Shown here: positions 26,866 through 36,073 of the stretch, one piece after another
How the letters are laid out: each line of letters starts with the position of its first letter
How positions within the stretch are numbered: position 1 is the stretch's first letter
NCBI GenBank assembly: GCA_023391695.1
Contig: JAEWAK010000045.1
Coordinates: 70,346 to 134,345 of the forward strand
From: Bacillota bacterium
GTDB lineage: Bacteria > Bacillota > Clostridia > Lachnospirales > Lachnospiraceae
Length of the DNA: 64,000 nucleotides
Direction of reading: 5' to 3'
Made by a program: the position numbers and the translations under genes
Notes under the pieces: generated by a model
Told to the model about the DNA's origin: nothing
Databases searched by the model: none
Seen by the model: the letters and a program-made list of their open reading frames with translations, nothing else

Positions 26866-28371
26866 ATGGCGAATGACGTATTGCTTAAATTTAATGTAAG
26901 GCGGGTGAACCGGTTTAATGTAATACTAATCTGGGTACTCTCCACACTTCTTTCGGGACAGGCTTTTCTCTCAAATGGTGTATCCTATGGTATGAAAGTT
27001 CTAATGTGTACCTATGCAGCCTCTGTATTTGCTACCTTCGTCCTCTTACTTAACTTAAAATTCAGTAAACTTGGAAATATGAGTGCGGTTTTAATACCGT
27101 TTTCCGCCGTATTCACTTCCAGCTACTTAAGCCATTTGGAACAGGGAGAGCCGTCCACGCGGGTTTTTATCGTATATATTGGAACGGTTGTCATGGTGGC
27201 CATGTATTTCAGAGTCGGTTTATTATTAACCTATGCTGCCTTGCTGAATACATTTATTATAGCCTTTTATCTTTTGGATCCCCAGGGATTGATGGGTTCC
27301 CAAGCGGCCGCCGGTGAATTTAGCACCAGATTATTTTGTGCAGACTTCGTACTGATCATTTTTTATTTCCTGACCAAGTGGGGAAATGAATACATAATGT
27401 CCGCATTGACCAAGGAACAGGATTCCAAGGTATTACTGGGTAAATTAACGGAAACGATGAATGCAATTGACAAAAGCACCATTGTATTGAATGACAGTAT
27501 AGCGAAATCCTACGATTATATTAAAACAATTGAAGAAGTGAGTGAACAGACAATCATAGCAGTGGAAAGGATTGCGGAAGGCGTGGGGGAAGAAGCGGTC
27601 AGTACCGGGCAGATTGTGGAGCTGGCAGGTGAAGCCACAAAAACGATCGAAGAAACAAAAAGGCTGTCCGAAGAGACACTGGAAGCATCGGACAATATGA
27701 AAACCGCCGTTGAAAAAAATTCGGACGGTATTCACCATATGATTGGACAGATGAATACCATAGACAGCGCCGTGGGGGCAGCACTTACCAATGTATCCGG
27801 ACTTCAGGAGAGCATGGAAAAAATTAATTCCTCTTTAGACGGTATAACCGCAATTGCAAAACAAACCAATCTGCTGGCGCTGAATGCTGCGATTGAGGCG
27901 GCCAGGGCAGGAGAAGCAGGCAAGGGATTTGCCATTGTTGCCGATGAGGTAAGGAAATTAGCGGAAATGAGTACGAAGACAGTAAATGAAATCCATGAAA
28001 TTATAAATGAAATGCAGACTGCAGCAGATATTACCCTGGATAAGGTTACAAACGGGAAAACTGCAATTGAAGCAGGTAATACCGTAATCGGTAAAGTGAA
28101 AGACAGTTTTACGGATTTAGAGAATTTTATTGGGGCAATCAATTACAGGATCGGACAGGAAGACGGCATGATACTTGAGGTTAATATGGCATTTTCCAAT
28201 ATAATGGCCCAGTTGAGGACTATTTCTTCCATATCCGCAGAACATGCGTCTTCAACAGAAGAAATACTGGCCTCGGCAGAAGAACAAAACCAGCGGATAA
28301 CGGAAGTCACCCACGAAATGAGCAAGATCGATAAATTAAGCAGTACCCTCAGGAATATGCTAAATGCATAA
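26866..28371 (+). CDS. Methyl-accepting chemotaxis protein with multi-span N-terminus
   Basis: A 501-residue receptor. Residues about 15-175 hold five or six closely spaced membrane helices and little outside domain. No HAMP signature is visible before the coiled coil. The signalling tip KQTNLLALNAAIEAARAGEAGKG lies near residues 330-350 and should bind CheA/CheW. The coiled coils carry Glu/Gln-rich adaptation sites. The layout suggests sensing of membrane state or of a ligand within the membrane. AAGGAGG precedes the ATG. No other chemotaxis gene lies nearby. Confidence 0.88.
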   Translation: MANDVLLKFNVRRVNRFNVILIWVLSTLLSGQAFLSNGVSYGMKVLMCTYAASVFATFVLLLNLKFSKLGNMSAVLIPFSAVFTSSYLSHLEQGEPSTRVFIVYIGTVVMVAMYFRVGLLLTYAALLNTFIIAFYLLDPQGLMGSQAAAGEFSTRLFCADFVLIIFYFLTKWGNEYIMSALTKEQDSKVLLGKLTETMNAIDKSTIVLNDSIAKSYDYIKTIEEVSEQTIIAVERIAEGVGEEAVSTGQIVELAGEATKTIEETKRLSEETLEASDNMKTAVEKNSDGIHHMIGQMNTIDSAVGAALTNVSGLQESMEKINSSLDGITAIAKQTNLLALNAAIEAARAGEAGKGFAIVADEVRKLAEMSTKTVNEIHEIINEMQTAADITLDKVTNGKTAIEAGNTVIGKVKDSFTDLENFIGAINYRIGQEDGMILEVNMAFSNIMAQLRTISSISAEHASSTEEILASAEEQNQRITEVTHEMSKIDKLSSTLRNMLNA

Positions 28372-28632
28372 GTAATTATTTCATTTGGGCTTTAGTCTGT
28401 TACATGCAGGAACCAGATTCCGGCTGACAGCAGGGACTGATACACTTTTCTCCACCGGTATTTTTCAAATTACCTGCAAAAATCCTCAGTTTAATAAGCA
28501 TCGTGAGGTTTTATATGAAATTATATTAATCGTGAAAAAATATCTTACTGGGGCAGATAATTAAAGAAAACCCGCCATATAAATAGTACATAGAAAATTT
28601 TCATTGTATATTTACAGGTATCGGGAGGAGTT

Positions 28633-30342
28633 ATGACGGTTGAAGAAAAGAGACAGATCGTAAGTAATGATTATGCCAATGCAATTGTGGAATACAATCG
28701 AAGTGACAGCTTCATGGCACAGTTTAATAATTATCCGATAAATATCCTGGACGAAAAATATGGAGTGATTTATTTCCCATTATCCGAGACAACCGTTCCG
28801 ATCCGTTTTGAAAACGGCTATGCAATTATTCCAAAGTTGTATGGACTGCTGGATGCAGTTAACCTTGAGGCGGTGGGTGTCAACCGGGTCCAGAACATAC
28901 CAAGGCTCGCCCTGATGGGGCAGGGAGTTTTACTGGGATTTGTGGATACGGGAATCGAATATACCAACCCGATCTTTAAATATGCGGATAACACCACCAG
29001 GATCGTATCCATCTGGGACCAGACCATTGAAAATGAGGATGCACCGGAAAATATATTTTATTACGGCAGGGAATACGTCCGGGAAGAAATTAATGCGGCG
29101 CTGCAGAGTGAAGATCCCTATCTGGTCGTCCCCAGCCGGGATGAGAATGGGCATGGAACCATGTTGGCCGGAATAGCCGGCGGCTCCCAGGATGAACAGA
29201 ATGATTTCCGGGGTGTCGTGCCTTTGGCTGAGTTTGTAATTGTTAAATTAAAACAGGCGAAACAGAACTTACGGGATTATTTTTTTATCCCGGATGAGGT
29301 GCACTGCTACCAGGAAGACGATATCTTATTTGGCATCCAGTACCTGATGAATGTGGCTGCCGGCCTTAAAAGGCCAATCGCCATCTGCATTGGTTTGGGA
29401 ACCAATCAGGGGGCGCATGACGGCTATGATACTTTGTCCAATTTTATTTCCTGGGCGGGTAATTTTACCGGAAGGGGAATCCTGATTGCGGCAGGGAATG
29501 AAGGAAACAGCAAAAAACATTATTTTGGAAGGGTTGACCCTAATACCGGATATGAGACGATCGAGCTGAATGTGGGGGGAAATGAGAAGGGTTTCTCCAT
29601 GGAGATCTGGGGTTATGCACCGTCTACCTATTCCATTGATTTATTATCTCCCAGCGGGGAATATATCCCAAGGATTGCGGCCCGGTTAGGGGAAAGCAGG
29701 ACGATCCGGTTCCTGTTTGAAAATACCACCGTATATGTGGATTACCTGGTAATAGAGGCCCAGTCCGGGGATCCTTTGATTTTAATGCGGTTTATAAACC
29801 CGGCTCCCGGTATCTGGAGATTTAAGGTATACGGCATGGGGAGCTCTAATCTGGGGTTTCATATCTGGCTCCCCATGACAGGCTTTGTATCGGATAACAC
29901 CTACTTTGTCAATCCCAATCCGGATACTACCATAACTTCGCCGGGAAATACCTCCACGGCAGTTACGGTAACGGCCTATAATGTGGCGAGCAAAAACATT
30001 TATTTAAACTCCAGCAGGGGTTATACCAAAGACAATATTGTTAAGCCGGATGTGGCAGCCCCCGGTGTGGACGTCTTGGCTCCCATGCCCGGCAGCCAGT
30101 ACGGCCGGGCCTCCGGCACCAGTGTGGCGGCAGCCCATGCCACAGGCATAGCGGCTATGCTGTTTGAATGGGGGATCGTCCAGGGCAATTACAGTTCCAT
30201 AAGCAGCGTCCAGGTACAGCGTTTTTTACTGCGGGGAGTTGAAACACAGAGCAGTTATACCTACCCCAATAATGTATGGGGATACGGAACCATCAATATC
30301 TATAACACATTTTTAAGCCTGAGCAGTACAATAAGGCAGTAG
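28633..30342 (+). CDS. Subtilisin-like serine protease, clostridial Csp-like group
   Basis: A 569-residue S8 peptidase without signal peptide. The catalytic triad is visible as Asp105 (GFVDTGIEY), His174 (ENGHGTMLAG) and Ser497 (GTSVAAAHATG). A long insertion between His and Ser forms a jelly-roll-like domain, as in the CspA/CspB group that includes proteases acting on the cortex hydrolase SleC during spore germination. All three residues are intact, so it should be active. No sleC is adjacent, so it may be one of several Csp-like paralogues with another role. GGGAGGAG precedes the ATG. Confidence 0.85.
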   Translation: MTVEEKRQIVSNDYANAIVEYNRSDSFMAQFNNYPINILDEKYGVIYFPLSETTVPIRFENGYAIIPKLYGLLDAVNLEAVGVNRVQNIPRLALMGQGVLLGFVDTGIEYTNPIFKYADNTTRIVSIWDQTIENEDAPENIFYYGREYVREEINAALQSEDPYLVVPSRDENGHGTMLAGIAGGSQDEQNDFRGVVPLAEFVIVKLKQAKQNLRDYFFIPDEVHCYQEDDILFGIQYLMNVAAGLKRPIAICIGLGTNQGAHDGYDTLSNFISWAGNFTGRGILIAAGNEGNSKKHYFGRVDPNTGYETIELNVGGNEKGFSMEIWGYAPSTYSIDLLSPSGEYIPRIAARLGESRTIRFLFENTTVYVDYLVIEAQSGDPLILMRFINPAPGIWRFKVYGMGSSNLGFHIWLPMTGFVSDNTYFVNPNPDTTITSPGNTSTAVTVTAYNVASKNIYLNSSRGYTKDNIVKPDVAAPGVDVLAPMPGSQYGRASGTSVAAAHATGIAAMLFEWGIVQGNYSSISSVQVQRFLLRGVETQSSYTYPNNVWGYGTINIYNTFLSLSSTIRQ

Positions 30343-30416
30343 CCGGTGGACAAATGCTGTCATTTTATCGTATAATGTTTTCGTTATATGAAAAATCAGA
30401 GTCAGGAGATAAAAAC

Positions 30417-31796
30417 GTGAAAAAAGGAACGCAGTATGTTGGTGAGGTAATCAGAGTCGATTTTCCCAATAAAGGAATTCTTCAGATAGAAGGCGAAAGG
30501 GCAGAAGTAAAAAATACACTGCCCGGCCAAAAAATCAGTTTTGTAATAAATAAAGCACGTAAAGGTAAAAGTGAAGGACGGCTTGTGGAAGTCCTCACCA
30601 AGTCACCGCTGGAAACAGAAAAGCCCAAATGCATTCATTTCGGTCCCTGCGGAGGCTGCACCTATCAGACCATACCTTATGAAACCCAGCTTGCTATGAA
30701 AGCAGAACAAGTAAAACGCCTGCTGGATGCAGTCTGTTCCGAATATCCGTTTGAGGGGATCAAAGGCAGTCCGGATCAATGGGGATACCGTAATAAGATG
30801 GAATTTTCCTTCGGTGACGAAATAAAAGACGGGCCACTGGCCCTGGGTCTTCATAAGAAAGGAAGCTTTCACGATATAGTAACTACATCCGAATGCCAAA
30901 TCGTAGATTCCGATTATAATCAGATACTTACCTGCGTGCTGGAGTATTTTAGTGCTTTGGGGATAACTTTCTATAAAAAGCTGTCCCATGTGGGTTATTT
31001 GCGTCACCTGCTGGTACGAAAGGCGGTTAAAACCGGAGAAATACTGATAAATCTTGTGACATCTACTCAGTGGGTTTATGAAGGTGACGAAAACGTAGTT
31101 ATGGATGAATTAAAAAACAGGCTTGTGGAACTTAAATTGACCGGGAGTATCGTAGGGATCCTCCACACTTACAATGACAGTCAGGCAGATGTTGTACAGA
31201 GTGACCGTACCGATATTCTTTACGGACAGGATTATTTCTACGAAGAACTTCTTGGTCTGAAATTTAAGATCTCGACCTTTTCTTTCTTCCAGACCAACTC
31301 CCTGGGTGCGGAAGTGCTTTACAGCACTGCCAGGGAATTTATCGGTGAGACAAAGGACAAGCTAATCTTTGACTTATACAGCGGAACCGGAACCATCGCC
31401 CAGCTCCTGGCACCGGTAGCCAAGAAAGTAATTGGTGTGGAAATCGTAGAAGAAGCCGTTATAGCAGCGAGAGAGAACGCTGCCTTAAATGGTCTTGATA
31501 ACTGTGACTTCATTGCCGGTGATGTGCTTAAAGTGATAGATAATATTGAGGATAAGCCGGATTTGATTGTTCTGGATCCTCCGAGAGATGGAATTCATCC
31601 GAAGGCATTGGAGAAAATTATTGATTATGGGGTGGACAGGATTGTTTATATTTCATGTAAGCCGACTAGTTTGGCGAGGGATTTGGTGGTGTTGCAGGAG
31701 AGAGGATATAGGGTGGAAAGAGTGTGTTGTGTGGATATGTTTCCGAATACGGTGCATGTGGAGACCATAATCCTGTTGCAACACCGAAACGCCTGA
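30417..31796 (+). CDS. rlmD: 23S rRNA (uracil-C5)-methyltransferase RlmD/RumA, 3' end altered by integration
   Basis: A 459-residue SAM-dependent methyltransferase: TRAM-like N-terminus (GTQYVGEVIRVDFPNKG), Fe-S cysteines in CIHFGPCGGC, SAM site DLYSGTGTIAQ, LDPPRDGIHPKAL and catalytic Cys in YISCKPTS. I prefer the GTG at 30417 because TATAAT (30371-30376) lies downstream of the ATG at 30354 and CAGGAG precedes the GTG. The normal end after HVET reads V(V/C)LLS; here it reads IILLQHRNA, because mobile DNA begins at about 31762 and supplies a new stop. The protein should stay functional. Confidence 0.9.
   Translation: MKKGTQYVGEVIRVDFPNKGILQIEGERAEVKNTLPGQKISFVINKARKGKSEGRLVEVLTKSPLETEKPKCIHFGPCGGCTYQTIPYETQLAMKAEQVKRLLDAVCSEYPFEGIKGSPDQWGYRNKMEFSFGDEIKDGPLALGLHKKGSFHDIVTTSECQIVDSDYNQILTCVLEYFSALGITFYKKLSHVGYLRHLLVRKAVKTGEILINLVTSTQWVYEGDENVVMDELKNRLVELKLTGSIVGILHTYNDSQADVVQSDRTDILYGQDYFYEELLGLKFKISTFSFFQTNSLGAEVLYSTAREFIGETKDKLIFDLYSGTGTIAQLLAPVAKKVIGVEIVEEAVIAARENAALNGLDNCDFIAGDVLKVIDNIEDKPDLIVLDPPRDGIHPKALEKIIDYGVDRIVYISCKPTSLARDLVVLQERGYRVERVCCVDMFPNTVHVETIILLQHRNA
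31754..31765 (+). mobile_element. Left attachment junction in rlmD
   Basis: GCATGTGGAGAC encodes the conserved HVET of RlmD. The same core followed by the expected rlmD tail recurs to the right, e.g. GCATGTGGAAAC at 47525. Sequence diverges from the usual rlmD end immediately after this core, and a serine recombinase gene starts 158 bases later. Confidence 0.7.
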
Positions 31797-31837
31797 CAAA
31801 TAGCGGGTTTGCAGAACTTCAGACGAAAACATGTTTT

Positions 31838-31872
31838 GACGTGAGAGGATACTTTCACGTCTTTCTTTTTGG
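31838..31872 (+). terminator. Terminator after rlmD
   Basis: GACGTGA and TCACGTC form a stem around a short loop, followed by TTTCTTTTT. It insulates the recombinase gene from rlmD transcription. Confidence 0.55.
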
Positions 31873-31922
31873 TAAAATATTAATGTGCCACCACATTTTA
31901 TATAGAGAGTAAAGGAACGCAA

Positions 31923-33170
31923 ATGAAAAAAGTTAGAATTATACCGGATTTACCTAAAGAGAACAAAAAAATTAAAGTTGCTGCTTATTGTCGAGTCAGT
32001 ACGTTTAGATCGACCCAGCTACGAAGTTTGGAGATTCAGATAGAAACTTACACGAAGATGATACGAAGTAATAAAAATTGGCTATTTGCTGGTGTGTTTT
32101 ATGACATCGAAAGCGGGTTGCGTCGAAAAGGCAGAACTGAGCTAGATAAAATGCTCAAAAAAGCTGCAAAAGGTAAAATAGATTATATCATTACCAAGTC
32201 AATTAGCAGAGTATCAAGAGATACTTTAGAGGTTTTGAAAATTATTAGATTTTTAAGAGAGCGAGGGGTCAATATGCATTTTGAAAATGAAAACTTGGAT
32301 TCAATCAAGGTGAATACGGAATTTGAAATCACATTAAGGGGTATGTTGGCACAGGATGAAAGTAGAAATACTAGCGAGAACATTCAGTGGGGATTTCAGC
32401 GTAAATTTGAAAAGGGTGATATCTTTACAAAATATAAGCGTTTTATGGGATATACTTGTGTAGACGGCGAGATTGCCATTGTTCCAGATCAGGCAGTGAT
32501 TGTTCAGAAGATGTTTGAATTGTATTTACAAGGTCTGTCATTGGGACAAATAAAGACCTATTTGGAATCTCAAGGGGTTAAAACTGCAATGGAAAAAGAT
32601 ATTTGGGACGCAAAAACAATTCAGAAGATGCTGAAGAATGAGAAATACAAAGGAGATACAATGCTGCAAAAGACGTTTACAGAGGATTTTATGACAGGCA
32701 AGAAAAGTAAAAATATAGGGCAACGAAACAGATATTATGTAAAAGATAGTCATACAGCCATTGTTTCTGCTGAAGTGTTTGATAAGGTACAGGAGGAAAT
32801 GGAAAAACGTGCAAGAATTGTGAGTAACGAGGATGGTACATTAAAAGCTAGTGAAAGTAGATATAACGGGAAATATCTTCTTGGGAATTTACTTGTGTGC
32901 GGCGATTGTGGAATGCCTTATCGTAGAAGAACAGAAAGAGGTAAGGTAGTATGGAGATGTGCAACAAGGATTGAAAAAGGAAGAAAGGCTTGCCCTAACT
33001 CATCTACTTTGGATGAAGGATGGATTCAAGATACTTTGAGTGAAGTTGTTTGCCAGAATGGGGTTTATGATGAAAACATAGTAAGAAATGAAATTGATAA
33101 AGTCCAGGTTTTTGATACTTTTGTTCTGATCTTCTATAAAAATGGATTGCAGGAAAGAAGATTATTTTAG
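31923..33170 (+). CDS. Serine recombinase (resolvase/invertase catalytic domain, recombinase domain, zinc ribbon)
   Basis: A 415-residue serine recombinase. The catalytic serine is Ser26 in AAYCRVST, followed by conserved resolvase residues (SISRVSRDTLE). A recombinase domain occupies about residues 170-270, with a zinc ribbon near 325-360 (LLVCGDCG, WRCATR, ACPNSS). It is shorter than many large serine integrases, lacking most of the C-terminal coiled coil. Its position directly beside the rlmD junction marks it as the integrase of the adjoining element. AAAGGAAC precedes the ATG. Codon use is clearly more AT-rich than in rlmD. Confidence 0.9.
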   Translation: MKKVRIIPDLPKENKKIKVAAYCRVSTFRSTQLRSLEIQIETYTKMIRSNKNWLFAGVFYDIESGLRRKGRTELDKMLKKAAKGKIDYIITKSISRVSRDTLEVLKIIRFLRERGVNMHFENENLDSIKVNTEFEITLRGMLAQDESRNTSENIQWGFQRKFEKGDIFTKYKRFMGYTCVDGEIAIVPDQAVIVQKMFELYLQGLSLGQIKTYLESQGVKTAMEKDIWDAKTIQKMLKNEKYKGDTMLQKTFTEDFMTGKKSKNIGQRNRYYVKDSHTAIVSAEVFDKVQEEMEKRARIVSNEDGTLKASESRYNGKYLLGNLLVCGDCGMPYRRRTERGKVVWRCATRIEKGRKACPNSSTLDEGWIQDTLSEVVCQNGVYDENIVRNEIDKVQVFDTFVLIFYKNGLQERRLF

Positions 33171-33256
33171 AGTGGTTGAAAGATATAAAGAACGTTCTAC
33201 AAAATGGCCTTTTTATGGTATGAGATAGCTCTTTACCGACTTTTCATGAGTAATGA

Positions 33257-33517
33257 TCAGATCATCCATGCTGTTGTATCTCCACTCAATACACAGATAT
33301 GAAAATTTTTGCAAAAATTTGCAGTACCTACATTACACATGATACGACCCATAATAGACTCCAAATCAAATTCCAGTCTTAGAAAATCATTTCTCCAATT
33401 GGAGTAATTGATTATCATATCCTCATCTTTATATTCAGAAAAGATGACATTGTATCGTATATCGCGCTTCATTTTTAAGGGTAACAAATTGTAATCATTA
33501 AACAAGGAATGCTGCAC
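33257..33517 (-). CDS. Small hypothetical protein, possibly relic
   Basis: An 86-codon minus-strand frame (starting MQHSLFNDY). It overlaps the decayed small gene at 33466-33670 and has no clear ribosome site, so it may be non-coding. I recognise no domain. Confidence 0.25.
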   Translation of the reverse strand: MQHSLFNDYNLLPLKMKRDIRYNVIFSEYKDEDMIINYSNWRNDFLRLEFDLESIMGRIMCNVGTANFCKNFHICVLSGDTTAWMI

Positions 33518-33670
33518 ATAGCACTACATACACTTGCAGAGATGTTTCCTTAAGTGCATTGCTTTTAGAATATCTCCCGCGCGTACGTCATGATATGAAT
33601 TACCGTTCGCTTTTGACTCCAGAAGAATTTGAAAAATATATTCTCTGATTTCTTTCGTTTGACTGCTCAT
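33466..33670 (-). pseudogene. Frameshifted small accessory protein
   Basis: Starting at an ATG at 33670 with CGGAGGA upstream, the frame encodes MSSQTKEIREYIFQ...YHDVRAGDILKAMHLRK and then shifts near 33540. The next frame continues SASVCSAMC, which matches how similar small mobile-element proteins continue (RMPxVCSAM). As it stands the product stops early at 33524. It is probably a decayed accessory gene of the element. Confidence 0.45.
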
Positions 33671-33818
33671 AATGTATCCTCCGATGTTTTTTATCATGAA
33701 TTTCGCCATTGTTTGTTGTAATAATTCTAGTCTCTAAGATGAAAAATGTAAAATTAAACCATGTGTAATGGTATATTGACATTTAAGAGAAATATTTGGA
33801 GAAAAATATAAAAGTAAT

Positions 33819-33847
33819 TTGTTATATTTTGATAAATGTATTATAAT
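33819..33847 (+). promoter_or_regulatory. Candidate promoter of the defence operon
   Basis: TTGTTA (33819-33824) and TATAAT (33842-33847) are separated by 17 bases. The small HTH frame at 33904 and the helicase operon at 34111 lie downstream on the same strand. Confidence 0.6.
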
Positions 33848-33903
33848 TATAATGGTTTTGGTATCGTATTTAATGATTTATTCGAGAAAACGGAGATCGA
33901 AGA

Positions 33904-34095
33904 ATGGAATATTTATCAATACGTCAAATTTCAGATAGATGAGGGATCAAAAAAAGGAGAATCCAAATTTTATGTGCCGAAGGACGTATTCCAGTTGCGG
34001 TAAAAATTGACTGCTCTAAGGCAATTTCTGCAGATGCAGAGAAGCCGAAAGATGAGAGGATAAAGTCAGGCAAATATATTAAGGATGTCTACTAA
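33904..34095 (+). pseudogene. Small helix-turn-helix protein interrupted by TGA
   Basis: A 63-residue excisionase/MerR-like HTH protein is encoded from ATG 33904 to TAA 34093-34095 but has an in-frame TGA at 33940-33942. That position is followed by GIKKRRIQILCAEGRIP; relatives have Trp there (WGI), so a single TGG to TGA change explains it. The tail ADAEKPKDERIKSGKYIKDVY is typical of small HTH proteins at the head of defence and mobile operons. It lies 15 bases before the first helicase gene, so it was probably the operon's regulator. Confidence 0.6.
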
Positions 34096-34110
34096 TACAG
34101 GAGGATAACT

Positions 34111-36060
34111 ATGCCTATCAGATTATGGCCTTCCGATTACGAAAAAAAAGAACATATTTCAAAAGCAGAGAAAGCACTACTACGTAACGCATCAAAAAAT
34201 TTTAATGAAGGACATATAGTAGTCGGAATAGATCCAGTGGGTATGAGTAGCGATTCTGCAAGGATGGGAATGTATATTTCCCCAAAGGAAGGGTTAGTAA
34301 CATTTACTTTACTTAATGGTCCTATTGAAACGAAAAATATTGAAGCTTATGCTGCTGGGGTGAGTATGGTTGAGACACGCATATATCAAAGACTATTAGG
34401 TTCTAAGTCTTTGATTGTGAAAAATGGTGATTACAAAATATTAAAGTTCCCATATAAGCATATATTCATGTTCCAAGACCAAGAATTGAGTTCAGTTAAG
34501 CTTACTGACGAACAAATTGATAAGATTGGATCAATAGTGACGGGTAAATTTTTTACACCACTGGTCACTAGTGGTAAAGTGAAATACATTTCCGACCTTA
34601 AAATATTCAAAGGTATAAATAAGGATTTTGACAGTAGTTTTCACGGAATGACGGAGATGGAAGAACGGGCAATATTTGAAAGACTTGCTCCTGAATACAC
34701 CGTGGTCATGAATGAGATAGAAAAGGTGATAATTAAGGAGACAAAAGCTCAAATATCAGAGGAAGATTTAAAAATCACTGGAAAGGAATTGGAATATAAG
34801 ACTTTCTTTTTAGATGAATTTCAAGTTGCCATTGTCAATGATATGGGAAAAGGACACCGAGTAATACTTGCAAACCCAGGTTCTGGAAAGAGTGTTTTGC
34901 TTCTTTCAAAGGCATTTAAGTATGCTAGTTTGTATAAAGACTCAAGTGTTTTACTGACATGTTTTAATAATAATCTATCAGATTCTTATATTTTTAAGAA
35001 AAGTTGCGCGGATTTTGGAGATAGCTACAATTTGTTTGTAATGACATTTCATAAGTTGGTAAAAAAGATTTATGAAGAATGTTTACATTCTCATTGTGAA
35101 TCTCATATTGCAACGGAAGAAGAAATAATATACTGCATCGAGTGTATAAAGAAAGGAATAATAAATCTAAGATTCAAAGCGATATTCATAGATGAAGTTC
35201 AGATCTTTGATCCTCTTTATTTAGAAATGTGTTATTTACTTCTAGATAAGTCTGAAGATGGTGTGTTCTTAATGGCAGGTGATTTGAATCAAACAGTTCG
35301 ATCACAGAGCAGACGAGGAGATGCCCCATGGAAGAAAATGAATACAGTAAGTCTGGACTTCACGGGAAGAGTTAGATATATAAAGAAAAACTATAGAAAT
35401 AGCAAACGAATTGGTGAATACCTTAATAGAATGTTGTGCCATATGAATAAGCGTATGGATATGCTTGAAATGATTGTTCTCAAAGAATATGATTATGACA
35501 CTTTTACTGTAGGAGACAAACAAACTTTGGCACTAAAAATTGAAACAGGAGTAGATAGATTTGTTATTAAAAATAAAGTTGTTGAGGCTGTATTGGAGAT
35601 AACACAAATACATAAAGTAAGCTATTCAGATATAGCTATTCTATTCCCATATCGGAAAAAAAAATTGTTAAAATACTATTTTTTGTATTGGGTACAGCAA
35701 GCATTTGATGAAAAAGGTATTCCTTATTCCATGATAATCGATGATGGTGTAGTTACAAAAAAGAAATATAGTGACACAAATGGTGTTGTACTTTCTACAA
35801 TTGATTCTTCATTGGGATTGGATTTTAAAGCGGTTATTGTGGCAGGACTTTATCCATATAATTATGTTTTTAATGACAATCTAATAAAAAAGAAAATAAG
35901 CTCATGGAATGTAATAAGCAAAATGAGCGTAGATGAGCAGGAAAAAGTTCAAATTCAGATGCGAAAAGTGTATACAGCCTGCTCAAGAGCAAGAGATGTT
36001 TTGTATGTAATTAGTGATTTGGAAACAGAGACTCCGTTGGAAGAAATTTTGAAGATATAG
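34111..36060 (+). CDS. UvrD/Rep-like superfamily 1 helicase of the defence island
   Basis: A 649-residue protein. Residues about 1-230 are a domain I do not recognise. Then come Walker A ANPGSGKSVLL near 253, Walker B AIFIDEVQIF near 358, a sensor-like GDLNQTVRS, and the C-terminal helicase motifs including VVLSTIDSSLGLDFKAVIV and YTACSRARDVLYVI. This is an SF1 DNA helicase or translocase. It starts 15 bases after the broken HTH gene with AGGAGG upstream and is followed by the DrmA-like gene after 13 bases, so it belongs to the same operon. It is not the SNF2-type DrmD of class 1 DISARM. Confidence 0.8.
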   Translation: MPIRLWPSDYEKKEHISKAEKALLRNASKNFNEGHIVVGIDPVGMSSDSARMGMYISPKEGLVTFTLLNGPIETKNIEAYAAGVSMVETRIYQRLLGSKSLIVKNGDYKILKFPYKHIFMFQDQELSSVKLTDEQIDKIGSIVTGKFFTPLVTSGKVKYISDLKIFKGINKDFDSSFHGMTEMEERAIFERLAPEYTVVMNEIEKVIIKETKAQISEEDLKITGKELEYKTFFLDEFQVAIVNDMGKGHRVILANPGSGKSVLLLSKAFKYASLYKDSSVLLTCFNNNLSDSYIFKKSCADFGDSYNLFVMTFHKLVKKIYEECLHSHCESHIATEEEIIYCIECIKKGIINLRFKAIFIDEVQIFDPLYLEMCYLLLDKSEDGVFLMAGDLNQTVRSQSRRGDAPWKKMNTVSLDFTGRVRYIKKNYRNSKRIGEYLNRMLCHMNKRMDMLEMIVLKEYDYDTFTVGDKQTLALKIETGVDRFVIKNKVVEAVLEITQIHKVSYSDIAILFPYRKKKLLKYYFLYWVQQAFDEKGIPYSMIIDDGVVTKKKYSDTNGVVLSTIDSSLGLDFKAVIVAGLYPYNYVFNDNLIKKKISSWNVISKMSVDEQEKVQIQMRKVYTACSRARDVLYVISDLETETPLEEILKI

Positions 36061-36073
36061 AGGAGAAGTGATA

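Noticed and set aside
31754..31765. A tRNA gene as integration target
   Set aside because: No tRNA-like cloverleaf is seen; the junction is within the rlmD coding end.
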